From positions 7,378,001 through 7,442,000 of the forward strand of contig CM059625.1 in assembly GCA_030435675.1 (NCBI GenBank): a stretch of 64,000 nt of DNA, given 5' to 3'. This DNA comes from Steinernema hermaphroditum (Eukaryota; Nematoda; Chromadorea; Rhabditida; Steinernematidae). Under the pieces are notes generated by a model that was not told where the DNA came from, made no database searches, and was given only the letters and a program-made list of their open reading frames with translations. The position numbers and the translations under genes were made by a program. This document shows, piece by piece, positions 37,991 to 51,975 of this stretch (its first letter is position 1; every line of letters begins with the position of its first letter).

Positions 37991-39020
37991 AAGCAAAGTC
38001 ACTTATTACACGTTAAAACCCTCAAAAGAAAAAATAGGAAATTCCTATCTCGGAAAATTGGAGTGCTTCCAGGTATAAGCGAAATTAGTAAAATTAATGG
38101 AACCCGATGTAAACAGGAGAACAAAATGCTGAACTAAAACGTTTTGCGATGATACCCTCAGAGCTGTATTTGTTTGTCTCTTGTTTTCATCCTACTAGTA
38201 CGAGGCGAGAAGTGACCGACTGCCCCCGAAGACTCGAATGGAGTTCGTAAACACAGTTCGAGGAATACAATTACACGGCCAGTGGCCGAAGGATCGAAGG
38301 CTGTCCGGTTGCGCGCATCGATCGATTCTAGCCATCGGCGAGTCATCGTCGGGCAAGAGACGTGCAACGAACGCACGATGAGAAAACAGAGGCGCCGCGT
38401 CGAGACAATATGCGATTCGCTGTTATTTGCATCCAGAAATTTAACGCACGAGGAAACGACTCCGAACACTCCGGGCATCGCGAAATAAATGCAAATTGGT
38501 TTTATAGATTCAATAAATTTCGCGCATTTATCAGCTCTGCCTCCCTTGGATATGGATAGTTCGTGACGCACGTTAAGTAACGAAAATAGAGGCGATCGAG
38601 TGCTGAAGCTTCGAAACAGCGTATGATAAGATGCACACTTCTTGATAAGGTTCTGCAAGAGAACACTCTCCTCGCGGTAATTAGAAATTGGGAACTGAAG
38701 CGGAAAACCAATTTTCGAGAATTGGAAAGAGATTATTGTCTGGCATGGCTTAATGAATAAAACATTGGACATTGATTGCGGTCGATACCATTTAACCGAC
38801 CATCAGAACACTGTTCCATCCTTGCGTATGGCAAACTCTGATTACGAAACACACGCGCTTTCATTTCTAGCGAACAGTGCCTATATAAACAGCACGCGTG
38901 TGCTGTTTGCATAGTGACCAGTTGGAGGACGAACGGACGTTTTATATATGGTTATTGATCAAAAAAACGTTTGCCACTGAAAAATCGAAAGTGTTCAGTC
39001 CCTTTAGTTCCCAGTCCCTT
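37991..39020. other. Intergenic stretch with one doubtful 204-codon ORF
   Basis: A minus-strand ORF of 204 codons (38772-38158) is the only long one. It is intronless in an intron-rich neighbourhood, has no family resemblance, and is overlapped by open frames on the other strand. I treat it as unsupported. Near 38880 there is a TATAAA-like sequence followed by a short palindrome (AGCACACGCG-type). Confidence 0.4.
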
Positions 39021-39091
39021 TAGAGTGACCATAAGCCTTGAATACGATATATGTGAGCATGTGCATTGGAAATGTCAGTTTCATTCATTAA

Positions 39092-40149
39092 AGGGACACG
39101 GTCATGGCGGAAAAAAGTTTTTTAAAAAATCTGAAAAAATTCATACCCGTGTTTTTGAGGTTGCTGAAAACGATGGCGAGTGGCGATTCTAAGTTCGCCA
39201 GGTAGTTTCCTAGAAACAGACCACAGCGCGCGATCTGTGGTTTGTCGATGGTCCCGTCGCGGGACGCGTGTCCCGACGCGATTTGCGCGACGAATGCGAT
39301 TCGCGTACTGTAGTTTCATCATTTTCTATCGATTTTGCTAAGTTTTGAGGGACAAAACATCTTCAAAAGCATTTGTTTCGACTTATTTCACTTCCTCGGC
39401 TTATCTCTAATGCAGAAAAAGATCTTCGCCACGATTTTGGCGATTTCGAGGGTTAGTATCACATGGAAACGCTCTATATTCCTTTTCGTCCGATGTTATT
39501 ACAAGTTTGAGAATTTTGAAATGCCAAACCGCCAGTGGATTGTCCAATTCACACTTAAATCCTCTAAACATCAATGATAAGCGCCAATATAGGTGTTTCT
39601 GCCATTTCACGTTTCATAGAACTGATATTCTATCTGTATTTAGGACGTGTCCCTATCGATACGTGATAGAATCAGCAGTAAATTCTGCGTCGGACAGTGA
39701 AATTCGCCTAGTTGTCGTAAAGTACACTTAAATACGACTGATTGTTTTCACACACAGATGTATATACCACTGCATATCCAGCAACTAACCCTCGAAATCG
39801 CCAAAATCGTGGCGAAGATCTTTTTCTGCATTAGAGATAAGCCGAGGAAGTGAAATAAGTCGAAACAAATGCTTTTGAAGATGTTTTGTCCCTCAAAACT
39901 TAGCAAAATCGATAGAAAATGATGAAACTACAGTACGCGAATCGCATTCGTCGCGCAAATCGCGTCGGGACACGCGTCCCGCGACGGGACCATCGACAAA
40001 CCACAGATCGCGCGCTGTGGTCTGTTTCTAGGAAACTACCTGGCGAACTTAGAATCGCCACTCGCCATCGTTTTCAGCAACCTCAAAAACACGGGTATGA
40101 ATTTTTTCAGATTTTTTAAAAAACTTTTTTCCGCCATGACCGTGTCCCT
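39092..40149. mobile_element. TTAA-flanked inverted-repeat transposon nested in the foldback element
   Basis: Arms of 366 bp (39092-39457 and 39784-40149) are inverted copies around a 326-bp spacer. The ends are AGGGACACGG and CCGTGTCCCT, each preceded or followed by TTAA (39088-39091 and 40150-40153), a target-site duplication of the piggyBac type. The arms look identical over at least 201 bp, since the same 66-codon reading frame appears in each, whereas the host element's arms have diverged. It therefore inserted later or has been homogenised. No transposase is encoded. The terminal bases are not the usual piggyBac CCC-type, so family assignment rests on the TTAA only. Confidence 0.85.
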
Positions 40150-40257
40150 TTAACAACGGTTTCCTAACTATTTCCTTTGCAGAAACGGTCATAAATCCCT
40201 TGTTGGGAAAGGGTGCTGATTATTGTTCAGTCTTTCGACCGAACTTTCCAAAAATTT

Positions 40258-40611
40258 AAGCCTTACGTTCGTTTGCGTGGCCTTACACGTACATGGGGTT
40301 CCAAAAATTAATGATCATGTTTGAACCGGTCAGTCGCGGGCTATACCACCAATTCGAGACTGTCTGGCCGCAACGGCAGCACGATGTCTGGTCAGAGAAG
40401 GCAGGGCAAAGTAGACAGTAACAGTGCAAGTCTGCTAGACAATATAAGTGCAAATGCGTTACCCTGCCTTCTCTGACCAGACATCGTGCTGCCGTTGCGG
40501 CCAGACAGTCCCGAATTGGTGGTATAGCCCGCAACTGACCGGTTCAAACATGATCATTAATTTTTGGAACCCCATGTACGTGTAAGGCCACGCAAACGAA
40601 CGTAAGGCTTA
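40258..40611. repeat. Hairpin core of the outer foldback element
   Basis: The arms 40258-40406 and 40462-40611 are near-perfect inverted repeats with a few mismatches, such as GTCAGTCGCGG versus GTCAGTTGCGG. The loop is ~55 nt. A transcript across it would fold into a ~150-bp duplex. Confidence 0.9.
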
Positions 40612-40849
40612 AATTTATTGTTTATTGTTCGGTCGAAAGACCGAACAATAATCGACACCCTCTCCCGACATGGTTATGCTAAGTGGGAGTTTTCTCAAAC
40701 ATTAATCACCGCTAAATCACTGAGTCTGGGTATTTATTATGTGACATTAAAATGGAACATAACTGATTTCGGAAACCGTTATTAATGAATGAAACTGACA
40801 TTTGCAATACACATGCTCACATTCATCATAAAGGCTAATAGTCACTCTA

Positions 40850-41707
40850 GAAGGATTTTGCAAAACTTTGCAATACTTCTATTGTAGGTAATGCAGGGTT
40901 GACTTCTTGTTTTTTGGGCTCAGTGACTTCTGCTCCATTTTGTTGACATTTGCGTCTGCATTTGGAATTTCAGTCGACTGCAACAAAATACAAGCCACAC
41001 GCAGATGTTTTAACATGGCCTTATTCAGGTTGCACGTTCAGTTCCGTCTCTTCTGATAGACTTGGAAGTTCGTAAGGCAGCACATAAGTACATTCTTCTG
41101 GACTACGTTAGGCAATCTCCGTGTTTGCATGAAAGCTATCTTAGCAGCTTTCACTGCTGTCAATTTTTGCATAACCCGTGCATTTAATTGGCCTTAAAGT
41201 TCCAGTGATGTGCTTGCTAAGCGCTCTATTTTGTCACGTTTTCTCGGATAACTCATAACATATGCCGGCTACAAGCATCGTGAACAGGACATAGCACGAT
41301 AATCAAATTGATGTTTGTCCTCTTGAAATACCGTACTGACAAGGACATGGCTTGACGACTTAACGACTGATAATTTACGAATTGAATGACAATTTAATTA
41401 ACTTTGTGTAAATACACTTTCTCTAAGTCAGTTATACTCTGAAGCACGTGGTTAGGCCAATTAGCCAGAAGTCGCGTATAAAACATATATCGGCAAAGTG
41501 TCATTTCTAAACCCAATTATTCTATCAATTCACCTTGTAGCAAAGGGTGTCTGCGCGGAGTTCGCTCCTTGATCTCGCGGTGCCATTTAATAAAACGAGA
41601 TTAATTCGCGCGGATTCGATTTGTTGAATAGCGTTCAGCTGGCACGGTCCTACTCTCTACAAAGCCTTAGGCTCTCTCTCTCACAGTTGCTGTTTTGTTG
41701 CATTCAA
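40850..41707. other. Intergenic stretch upstream of the chemoreceptor
   Basis: This is AT-rich sequence without a recognised gene or repeat. It probably contains the promoter of the receptor gene at 41708. Confidence 0.6.
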
Positions 41708-42966
41708 ATGGACGTTTTGATCGGATCTATTGTCTCCTCCTCCTCGGGTCTCACCTTCATGTGGTACCTCTTATGTGTCGTTTGTCTCATACAGTCTGTG
41801 AGGGACGGTCCCACTTTTGTGTTGCTCACCAGCCAAGGCATCTGTGATCTCTGTGCACTATTGCAATATTTTATTTTCGGCCTGGAAATCACCTTTGAGC
41901 GCAAAGTAGGGGCAGCCGATGGATGGTCACTGCGTAACACATTCATTTAGTTCATCGTGCTTCCCCGAAAGTGGCAAAGTTTGGCGTTGAGCTTTCTCGA
42001 GTACGTCGCACTTCCGCACTATGTGGTGATCGCCGCCAACCGCGCGACAGCCGTTTTTGTTCCTACGAGAGTTAACGAATTTTGGACAACAAGGTATTAT
42101 CAGCGTCTGAAGATTCGTTTCCTGTCATCACAAGGTTCAGGGGCGAAATTGAAAAACATAAAATTTGTACGATGTAATATTGCCCTGTTTCTTTCCAGAC
42201 GTACCATCAAGATATCAATTCTCACATGGCTAGCCGCTATCATTTCCATAACGTCTCTTCACTTAGCTTCCGATGACGCTGAACCTGGCTTTTACGTGAG
42301 TTATTGGAACTGTCAGTTCTGTGTCGTGCTTCTGATGGAGTTGAGCGTATAAGAACAAATGCGTTGAAAGTAAAGTCGCATTAGGAACCAAGCAATTTCA
42401 GGTTGATGTGCCCAGACGATATCTTTTGGGCTCCAGAGTAAATGAGATATTTGTTCGTACCTTTTTCGAGGCGTACATTCTGGGTTCAAAGATCTTCTGC
42501 TTCACTGTCACTATAGCTCTCTATATTGCAACTATTCTACGTTCCAACTATGTTCTGAGAAGTAAAGAAGCTTCGTTGTCACACGAATTTTAACCGATTC
42601 GTTGCAGAGACGCGTCGAATCCAGACGTCGACGTCCACACCAGTGAACTCTGGACTTTCGATGGAAAGTCGTCTCACGGCGATCTGCGTGAGCAACTTCC
42701 TGCCGTCCTTGATAGCCGTCATTTTGGCGATGTCGTGGACGGACACGAACAAGTACACGAACTTCACCTTCACCATGCTCGGAATTCTCGACCACAGCAT
42801 CGACTCGTTCGCCCTTCCCGCGTTCAGTACCGTAATCCGCGCGCGGTTCTTCAACATCCCTTACACTTTTCTTGGATTGTGTGGCATTAAGAAGATTGTC
42901 AACAGTCTTAAGAACAATAGTACGGATAGTAATGTTAGTAATCAACCAGTCCAACAACACATCTGA
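41708..42966 (+). CDS. Nematode 7TM serpentine chemoreceptor (srg-superfamily-like)
   Basis: Predicted G-protein-coupled receptor, probably in sensory-neuron cilia. Exons 41708-41905, 41951-42093, 42199-42295, 42402-42561 and 42608-42966 give 318 residues. Hydrophobic segments in order: FMWYLLCVVCLIQSV; LLTSQGICDLCALLQYFIFG; SFLEYVALPHYVVIAANRAT; ISILTWLAAIISI; FCFTVTIALYIATIL; NFLPSLIAVILAM; and FTMLGILDHSIDSFALPAF. The motif ANRATAVFVP after the third helix, with EFWTTR soon after, is the srg/srv-like equivalent of the DRY region (NR..A...P). The class (srv, srxa, srt or other) cannot be settled by eye. The tail is Asn/Ser-rich. The frame is intact, so it should be an expressed receptor. 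Confidence 0.85.
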
Positions 42967-43434
42967 CGTTCATTTCTTTAAATTGCACATTAAAATGCTT
43001 CACTCAATTGCAGATCGGAATTAAATTAGAACCGAACTTACGGATGAAAGGAAAAGATTTTAAGACTTTGTGAATGGTCATTGTTCCACAGATGCCGCTC
43101 TTACACACAGCTCTCGGACAGAGCCGAAAATGACTAACCCATTCTCTGCAGAATTTGCTTTGCGCTCATTCACATATCACCAAATAAGAAAAGGGTGACG
43201 AATAAGGCAAAGCTTGGGGTGATAGAAGTTGCGCATTGACAATACTGACATCAGACGAATCTAGATCTTATGCTTCTGCTTTGGTCTTGCATTAACCGAA
43301 GGAAATTACCATATTTTCTATAAATAGTGATCAGCACAAACAAGCACATACGGAGCTGTCGCGAGACAATAGTCGGGCGAGCAAACATTGCGCAAATATA
43401 AAGTTCGAGTGAAAGAAGTCAGTCTGCTGGCTTC
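42967..43434. other. Short intergenic stretch
   Basis: These 468 bp lie between two plus-strand genes and hold the receptor 3' end and the promoter of the serine hydrolase gene. I see nothing else. Confidence 0.6.
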
Positions 43435-45962
43435 ATGAAACATCAACAGTTCGTGAGGTGGATATGGAGTCTAGCGCTATGTCTGTGCGTCGGAATCCCC
43501 GTGTCTGGAAACAGCCTGCAAGTGGTGCATCCTCCTGCTCCCAAGGAGCAAGATTGGGTGTTGACGGCTGGAAACGAATCCGCTATTGACAACGTCCTGT
43601 CCATCAGTCTCATGTACGGTGGCAGACTCGTTTCTATGGGATACTACTACCGTAATCGCGAGATCCACTATTATGCCATCATGCATAAGTTTCGAGGTCC
43701 CGTGTTTCTCAAGCCGAATCCGATGTCCTACGCAGATCTCCTTCTTCGAGTGAAGTTTGTTCCCTTTCGCTATAATTCTGAGAAAAGTGCGGCTTCAGAG
43801 AGAACGAGGAACGTGATTTGGCACTGACTCAGGTTTGCGGCCAGGAGAGTCCTGATGGCCAGGTAACTTTCACGACTTACTGGGAAAAAGTGCCAGGAGC
43901 ACGCTCTGAAGTATGGTTTCCTGGGTCCTCGAATGCCGAGGCCCAAAAGCTGCGACTAGAAAGAGAAGGATTCAGACTCAGCTATCTGTGTGGATACGCC
44001 GTGAGAGTATGCTGACATCTCCGGAATTGTCTCTTAAAGGGGGCCCTTTAGAATAGAGCCGAATACGTTGGTGTATGGCAGAAGCCGACACTCTCTATAA
44101 ATCCTTATGAGGCTCATTATGGACTTTCCCTAGCTGATTGCCTACGAAAAGATAAACAGCTGAAGTCAAAAGGATTTGTTGCAACTCAATTTCGTGTATT
44201 CAACAATGGTAATGCGGTGAGTGTTTGTTGTGTGTTTAGAGCTCTGGCGTAAAGCAGCTGTCGTAGGGTGACAAAAGCCTCTTTATGCTGCGCGTTTGGG
44301 TACATTTGAAAGGTGTGACATGCTAATCAGATCAGCTTATTGTCAGTGAGGGAAAATACACATCGAAAGTAGTCTCTTTTAGGTGATTTGCACCGCAATC
44401 TGGGAATACTCACCTCGAAAATATCACTCTGTAGAAGTGGGCGAGAATCTACAGTTGATGTATCGTCGATTCGCAAGAGATTCTGAGATGCTTCCGAGAC
44501 AAATCTCACATTTTTTCGAAGGTGCACAACTTCGATACGTTGTCCTATGGACCAATTACAACACGTCAAGATATCCAGATCCTTCAGAGCTGTGGAAACA
44601 GAACGAGTAGGCTCCTTTGCTACTTCTACGCAATCCGAAACGTCATCTTTAGAACAATTCCTGTACGGTTTCTCAAAGGAACTCCGGAGCTTTTGAGGGA
44701 TGACCAGATCGACTTTATAGTAGCACGTGTCCAGCATTTCATGAAGGATCTGAACATTCCCGGGCTTTCTGTTGCCATATCGAAGAAGGAACAGCTCAAG
44801 TTCGCCGCTGGATTCGGCTACGCGAACATCCGACGCAAGGAAGTCGTTACACCTCACCACCAATTTCGTGTTGGCTCTGTTTCAAAACCCATAACGGCAG
44901 CCGCTATCATGCTTTTGGTTGACGCGAGAAAACTTTCCCTCGACCAGAAAATCTTTGGAAAGAACTCGATTTTTGGTATGCATCTCATCACATTGTGGCA
45001 GCGAAATGCTAAGAACGTTTAGGAATGGAATTCGCAAAGAAACGTCTTTACGGAAAATACGTAACCGAAGTAACAGTGCGTCACCTTCTTGAACATACAT
45101 CAGGTAAAGCCCTTTCTTTTTTCTTACAGAATATCACTAGCTATCGTTATTGATGGCCAATCCAAAACTTATCCAATTCAGGAGGTTGGAACAACTTAGA
45201 AAGTGACGCAGCCTGGATGGAACCCGATCTAAGCACTCGGGAATTGATAGAACACGTTATTGAAAACGTACCACTTACTAAGCAACCGGGAACTACTTGG
45301 ATCTACTCGAATTTTGGATACCAGCTGTTGGGATACATCGTTGAACGGTTGTCTAACTTAGACTACGAGCAATTTGTGAAGGATCAGATTTGGTCTAAAG
45401 TTGGTGTCACCGACATCCAAGTCGCCCGACCCACAATCGCACAGCGGACCAGGCGAGAAGTTCTGTACTACATGAGTGGAAACAAACTGGGATTCGACCC
45501 GTACACAATGCTCAGACCAGAGCGCATTGGTCCTTGGGGTGGTTGGATCGCCTCTCCTATAGAACTTCTTCAATTCATGGCGCATTTCGACGGTTTCTCA
45601 CGAAAAACGGACCTTATCACTGAGCGATCAGTCGAGGAGTGGGCGACACCATCGAAGGCTTCAAATGGAACATACGGTGAGTCTTTCCGTAGTTCACAGC
45701 TCTTAACAGAACTGAAGGTCTGGGCTGGTCTCTGAACGTGATGGGGTTCAGTGGATGGCAGCATGACGGACGTATGCCAGGTTCCGCAGCGATGCTAGTT
45801 CGTCTTAGGAACGGCCTAGAGATGGCTGTGTCTGTCAACAAAGAATACAGCGAAAGGGATTTTTTCCATGAACTAGGGTACGTCCTACATCACATTGGAA
45901 ACAACTGCGATTGGTGGAATGAGACGATGCACGATCTGTTCCCATCGACTTCAATTTTTTGA
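43435..45962 (+). CDS. Secreted beta-lactamase-fold serine hydrolase (nematode LACT type)
   Basis: Class C beta-lactamase/penicillin-binding-protein-like hydrolase; the natural substrate in nematodes is unknown. Exons 43435-43754, 43799-44000, 44052-44216, 44383-44606, 44653-44975, 45023-45103, 45182-45676 and 45718-45962 give 684 residues. There is a signal peptide (WSLALCLCVGIPVSG). The N-terminal ~300 residues contain repeated strand motifs ending in W or H after a hydrophobic pair (YYAIMHK, FTTYWEK, YVGVWQK, CTAIWEY, YVVLWTN), resembling the N-terminal domain of fungal polyglycine hydrolases. The catalytic domain has all three motifs: S379-V-S-K382, Y480-S-N482 and H619-D-G621, so it should be active. 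The exon 4 donor (44607) is one of two options and was chosen because it keeps WKQNE. Such genes may trace to bacterial transfer; that is an inference. Confidence 0.9.
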
Positions 45963-46354
45963 GATTATATAAGACTTTAATTATTATTGGATTCTTGTTG
46001 TTGTTATAAAAGACGGTTATCGTTAAGCATATGACAAGATATTTGACATATTCTCAAGATATCGTAAAAGTTACCCAAAAAGAAAGTGTAATGCCTGTAT
46101 ATAGGAACACGTGAGTATGTATAGATAAAATTTGCCTGTGCTGTTACAGAGGACTAGCTACTGCAGCTCGTATTTATTTCGAGAAACGATGTCTATGTAC
46201 AAGGAATGAATAACTCAGCAGTACACCATCTGTTCAATATCTCTATTCCAAACAAAAATAATAATCGAAAGAAAGACGAAGTAAAGAAACTGCTTGTATA
46301 GTGCAGTGGTAACGCCGCATCAAAATATAAGACGAGGGAACCGGTAATTCGGAG
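45963..46354. other. Tail-to-tail intergenic stretch
   Basis: The hydrolase gene (plus) and membralin (minus) converge here. The 392 bp are AT-rich 3' UTR sequence and contain no further feature. Confidence 0.6.
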
Positions 46355-48530
<2,176 letters not shown>

Positions 48531-51500
48531 CACATAGTAACGCCGTCACGTCGGCAAAGATTGACGAAGAAAAGTTCTGAAAAAGGCGAAAGGCATGTTA
48601 AATGATCGATATGCACGCCAGCACCAGGTAAATTTCCACGAAAAAAAGCAGTCAATCCAGTACAAATCGATCAGCTGTTTGTCTTAGCAATGGAAAATGA
48701 GCAACGCCTCAGCTCGTAATCAACGCACACGTTCGACCGAAACCAGAACGTCAGAAACAGTAGGGATGAACAAAATCTAAGGCACGCCGCATTGAGATCA
48801 CATGAAAAGAGGCAAATAAACCTGGCAATCGAAATGAAGGAAACGCAATGTCTTCGCTAATTCCACGTTCAATCTTTCTATTGGTGGCGCAAAAAAATCG
48901 CTCACTGAATGAGCACAAAATTCGCCGCATTAACAAAGAACCAACAATCGCTGTAATGTTTCTGCAATCCTTATCCTACTATTTGTTCTAACTTCAACAA
49001 AACATGAACATCTTACACGGCGTGTCAGAGTGGACATTTCGGTTTTCGGGGCAGCTGGTTTGAAAGCCGCTCGTAGGACATCACGCTTGCAATTAATTGG
49101 AAGGGATGCCTTAGTCTGCCAACGCATGTACCGACAAAAAACGGCGGAAATATCATACGTTCAGAAAAAGATGGGACAGACGTCACACGTTCATGACGTT
49201 GTTCCGAAATAAATCATGGCGTGGCAAACGACGCATCTTGACTGGTAAATGTCGCATATTCGGACACAGTGCTTCCAAGATTTAGCCACATCCTCAATGA
49301 CTCATTTAGCTAAATACGGTCAAATTATGATCGCCCACAGTGCTCGTGCTGCCCGCATGATGTTCAGCGTCACTCATTCCAGTTGTGATGTACAAAACCG
49401 ATCAAAGGAAAATGGAAGTTCAACAAGCTTCTGGAACTTCTATCATTTGCACCACTTCTAAGCGAAATAACTGCTTCAGGCCTACACATTTCGTGCTCGT
49501 TCGGCACACACAATGTTCGTTCGCGAGAGAAAGGCACACAGTTTCACTTTATGGACTTTTACGTAATGTCTTCTACGCACAGGAATCTGCAATTTACTGA
49601 ACAAATTTATGATTTTTTTTTACGAAAAATTGTCAGTCATTGCAGTCAAATAACTGATCGATTTTCATCTAAGGGCAACAATCGGTAGCTCTCGTTGATA
49701 TGCAGTCGGAATTAGCGGAAACAGATCAACCTGCAAGAAGTTAAAGGCCAAAAACAAGCAAAAATTTTATTGGTCCTGCCACGAAAATGCGAACGCTTTT
49801 CGTGTCAATTTCCCTTATTCTGACAGGCCATGAAATTCCGAAATTTTGAGAGTCCTGAGTTAAAAACGGTAACCCCTTTACGATGTTATGTTGAAAATCA
49901 GATATTTAAGTTCTACACATAGTCGAAAAGATGAAATACTCCCAATTTGGATGTACGTAAGGTAGAACTTGATTACTGAACGTGCAATGAACAATTTTCA
50001 TCGGCTTCCTTTTCCGGAATGATTAACTGTCAACATTAAATACGCACTAAACAATAGATTCGACAATGCCGAAGTGTGCAAAGTTAATAGCCCAAGTGAC
50101 AATTCGTTCGTTGGACCGCAAATATAGCTACGTTATGAGTTGGCTACGGTATGAGTTGTTATGAGTGGCCCTGAGCCAGATCAATCTCCCCTTATTCTGG
50201 CACGCCCTGAATGCCACACGTTCATGACCTTTCCAGCATCTGCCTTATGTTCTATTTAGCACTTGTTGTTAAATTACCCCTTTGAACTGAGTTTCTGATT
50301 TTCTTTGGTCAAGTCTGAATCGAACAATCAGAACCCTGGAAGTGATCTTCGAACCGGATAAGGGAAAAATTGTTCATAATATGATGATCGGGCGTTACGT
50401 AGCCATACATTTGCTTTGTTATGGTCATCTGACATTGTACCGTAATGATCTGGAAAGTACGAACAAGATGCACTGACTGATGGAATGATGGAAAGGGGGG
50501 ACACATCAAAGCGTCCGCTCTTTCGCGGCAAGATCACTAACATTTCTGCTAATCATTATCCTTTAATTCTTCGTAGAGTGATCCAATTGCTCTAATTCCC
50601 ATGGCACTCACAAGAACTTGAGCTGTAGATTGGCACAAAAATGTCCAAACCAGAAAAATTTCGACCTATAAGAGCCATTTTTGAGCAATACTTTCTACTT
50701 TTCTAGGTACACAAGGCATTGCTTCAAAATCTCTGTCGGCAATTTGTTCGCCATTCTCTCCACAACATAGGAAAAAATGAGAAAGGTATAAGGGTTTGTA
50801 GTTTTTGAGCAGACAAGCTTTTGCTTCTGGCTGGTCAAATAAGTATAGCTAAGTACCGGCCATATATCGTCCGAATGTTTCTATTGGTTTGCTGCAAAAA
50901 ATCGCTGAAGTACTGTGTGTAGTATGTCACCTTTCCCATATTTAACGTAAAAAGCATGAGTGAGTAGAAAATAAATTTTGATATGGACACACAAATGAGT
51001 TCTTCAAGGTGAGCAAATATTTTTGCATCGTTACAATGTCAGTTAGGAGGATTGCTGATCCAATAATTTTCTGGATTTTCCTACTTCCGCTCGTCAAAGA
51101 TGACTGACAATAGTAAGTTGGTTGCATGATGAGCACTGACCTGTATGATAACAGGTGGCTCAGTTTTTCATCGTTCTGTTACAGCGTCCACAAAAGTGGC
51201 TTCAAGATTGTGAAATGTAGCTGAGCTCTTCGGGGGTATGATTGATGTTGCAAGCCCTCGGAAGTGAACAGTGTGATTCAGACGGTCATAGGATTCGTCG
51301 TTAGATATTCGATGGCACAGCTCTGGGAGCCATGTGATCGTGGCGCATTTTTCAAATGTCTTCTCCACTGGATGGGTATAAATTGTCCTATGATAAGGGC
51401 CGAGAGTGTGAACAAACTTGTCAATTTTCGCGGCTCGACTGTCTATCTTATCGGCGAGGCGAAGACGTCCTCTTCCATCAACACCTACAGTCCTTTTCGG

Positions 51501-51975
51501 TTTTTTAGAGCTTCTTCAAAGTGTACTTCCGCCCGCTTTCCTTTTTGTTCAAATCTTTTGCGATTAGATAAGCACATCGGATGAGGTGCGGATCAACATT
51601 CCAGTCGAGATTCTAGACCTTTTTTCGGCTCAACACTCTTTAAAGACCTTAACATCCCGGCGGCTCTTATGTCCTGCGTTGTGCCGTGGACAAAACTAGA
51701 CGTCCAAGCATCTTGCTTAGCTTATTATTAATGTGATAACGACCATCGATCAACAAGACGATAAAGTCGTCATTAACCATTTTTATCGTATCGATTGGTC
51801 ACAAAGCTATCAGAATCGCGTCTGCTCACATGAAATTTGACAGTTGACACCTACACAATTGCTATCAATTGACCGATTCGTGTTTGATGCGCCCTCCTTT
51901 TGTACTGAAAGGAATGTTAATCACTGTGATGATTCCAGACGCTCTATTCGTTCAATGCCACTAACTTAACACTTT
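48531..51975. other. 3.4 kb divergent intergenic region, no gene recognised
   Basis: This region lies between membralin (minus) and the BPI-like gene (plus). The ORFs are short. One minus-strand stretch of about 115 codons (~51514-51168) reads as ordinary protein (for example KIDKFVHTLGPYHRTIYTHP), but it lacks a start, splice partners and a known family. A similar short phrase (CCCTTATTCTG plus CCTGAA-like) occurs near 49812 and 50190, perhaps remnants of one dispersed repeat. Confidence 0.45.

Larger units (their letters stand above)
39023..40847. mobile_element. Foldback (palindromic) DNA transposon with TA flanks, interrupted by a second element
   Basis: The two ends are inverted copies: GAGTGACCATAAGCCTTGAA from 39023, and its diverged reverse complement ending GTCACTC at 40847. 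Each end is flanked by TA (39021-39022 and 40848-40849), as for Tc1/mariner-type insertions. Inward, GTGAGCATGTG and TGTCAGTTTCATTCATTAA recur on both arms. The left arm is split at TTAA by the element at 39092-40149 and resumes at 40150 (CAACGGTTTCC), matching AACGGTTTCC on the right arm. The interior continues as imperfect inverted repeats to a long hairpin core. There is no transposase ORF, so it is a non-autonomous element. The arms differ at many positions, so it is old. Confidence 0.85.

Noticed and set aside
38158..38772. 204-codon minus-strand ORF
   Set aside because: It is intronless, has no family resemblance, is overlapped by open frames on the plus strand, and lacks visible promoter or splice context.
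39122..40119. Duplicate 66-codon ORFs in the TTAA element arms
   Set aside because: They are the same DNA in inverted orientation inside transposon arms, with no similarity to any transposase.
43477..44863. Minus-strand ORFs opposite the serine hydrolase gene
   Set aside because: They are antisense shadows of exons that clearly encode the hydrolase on the plus strand.
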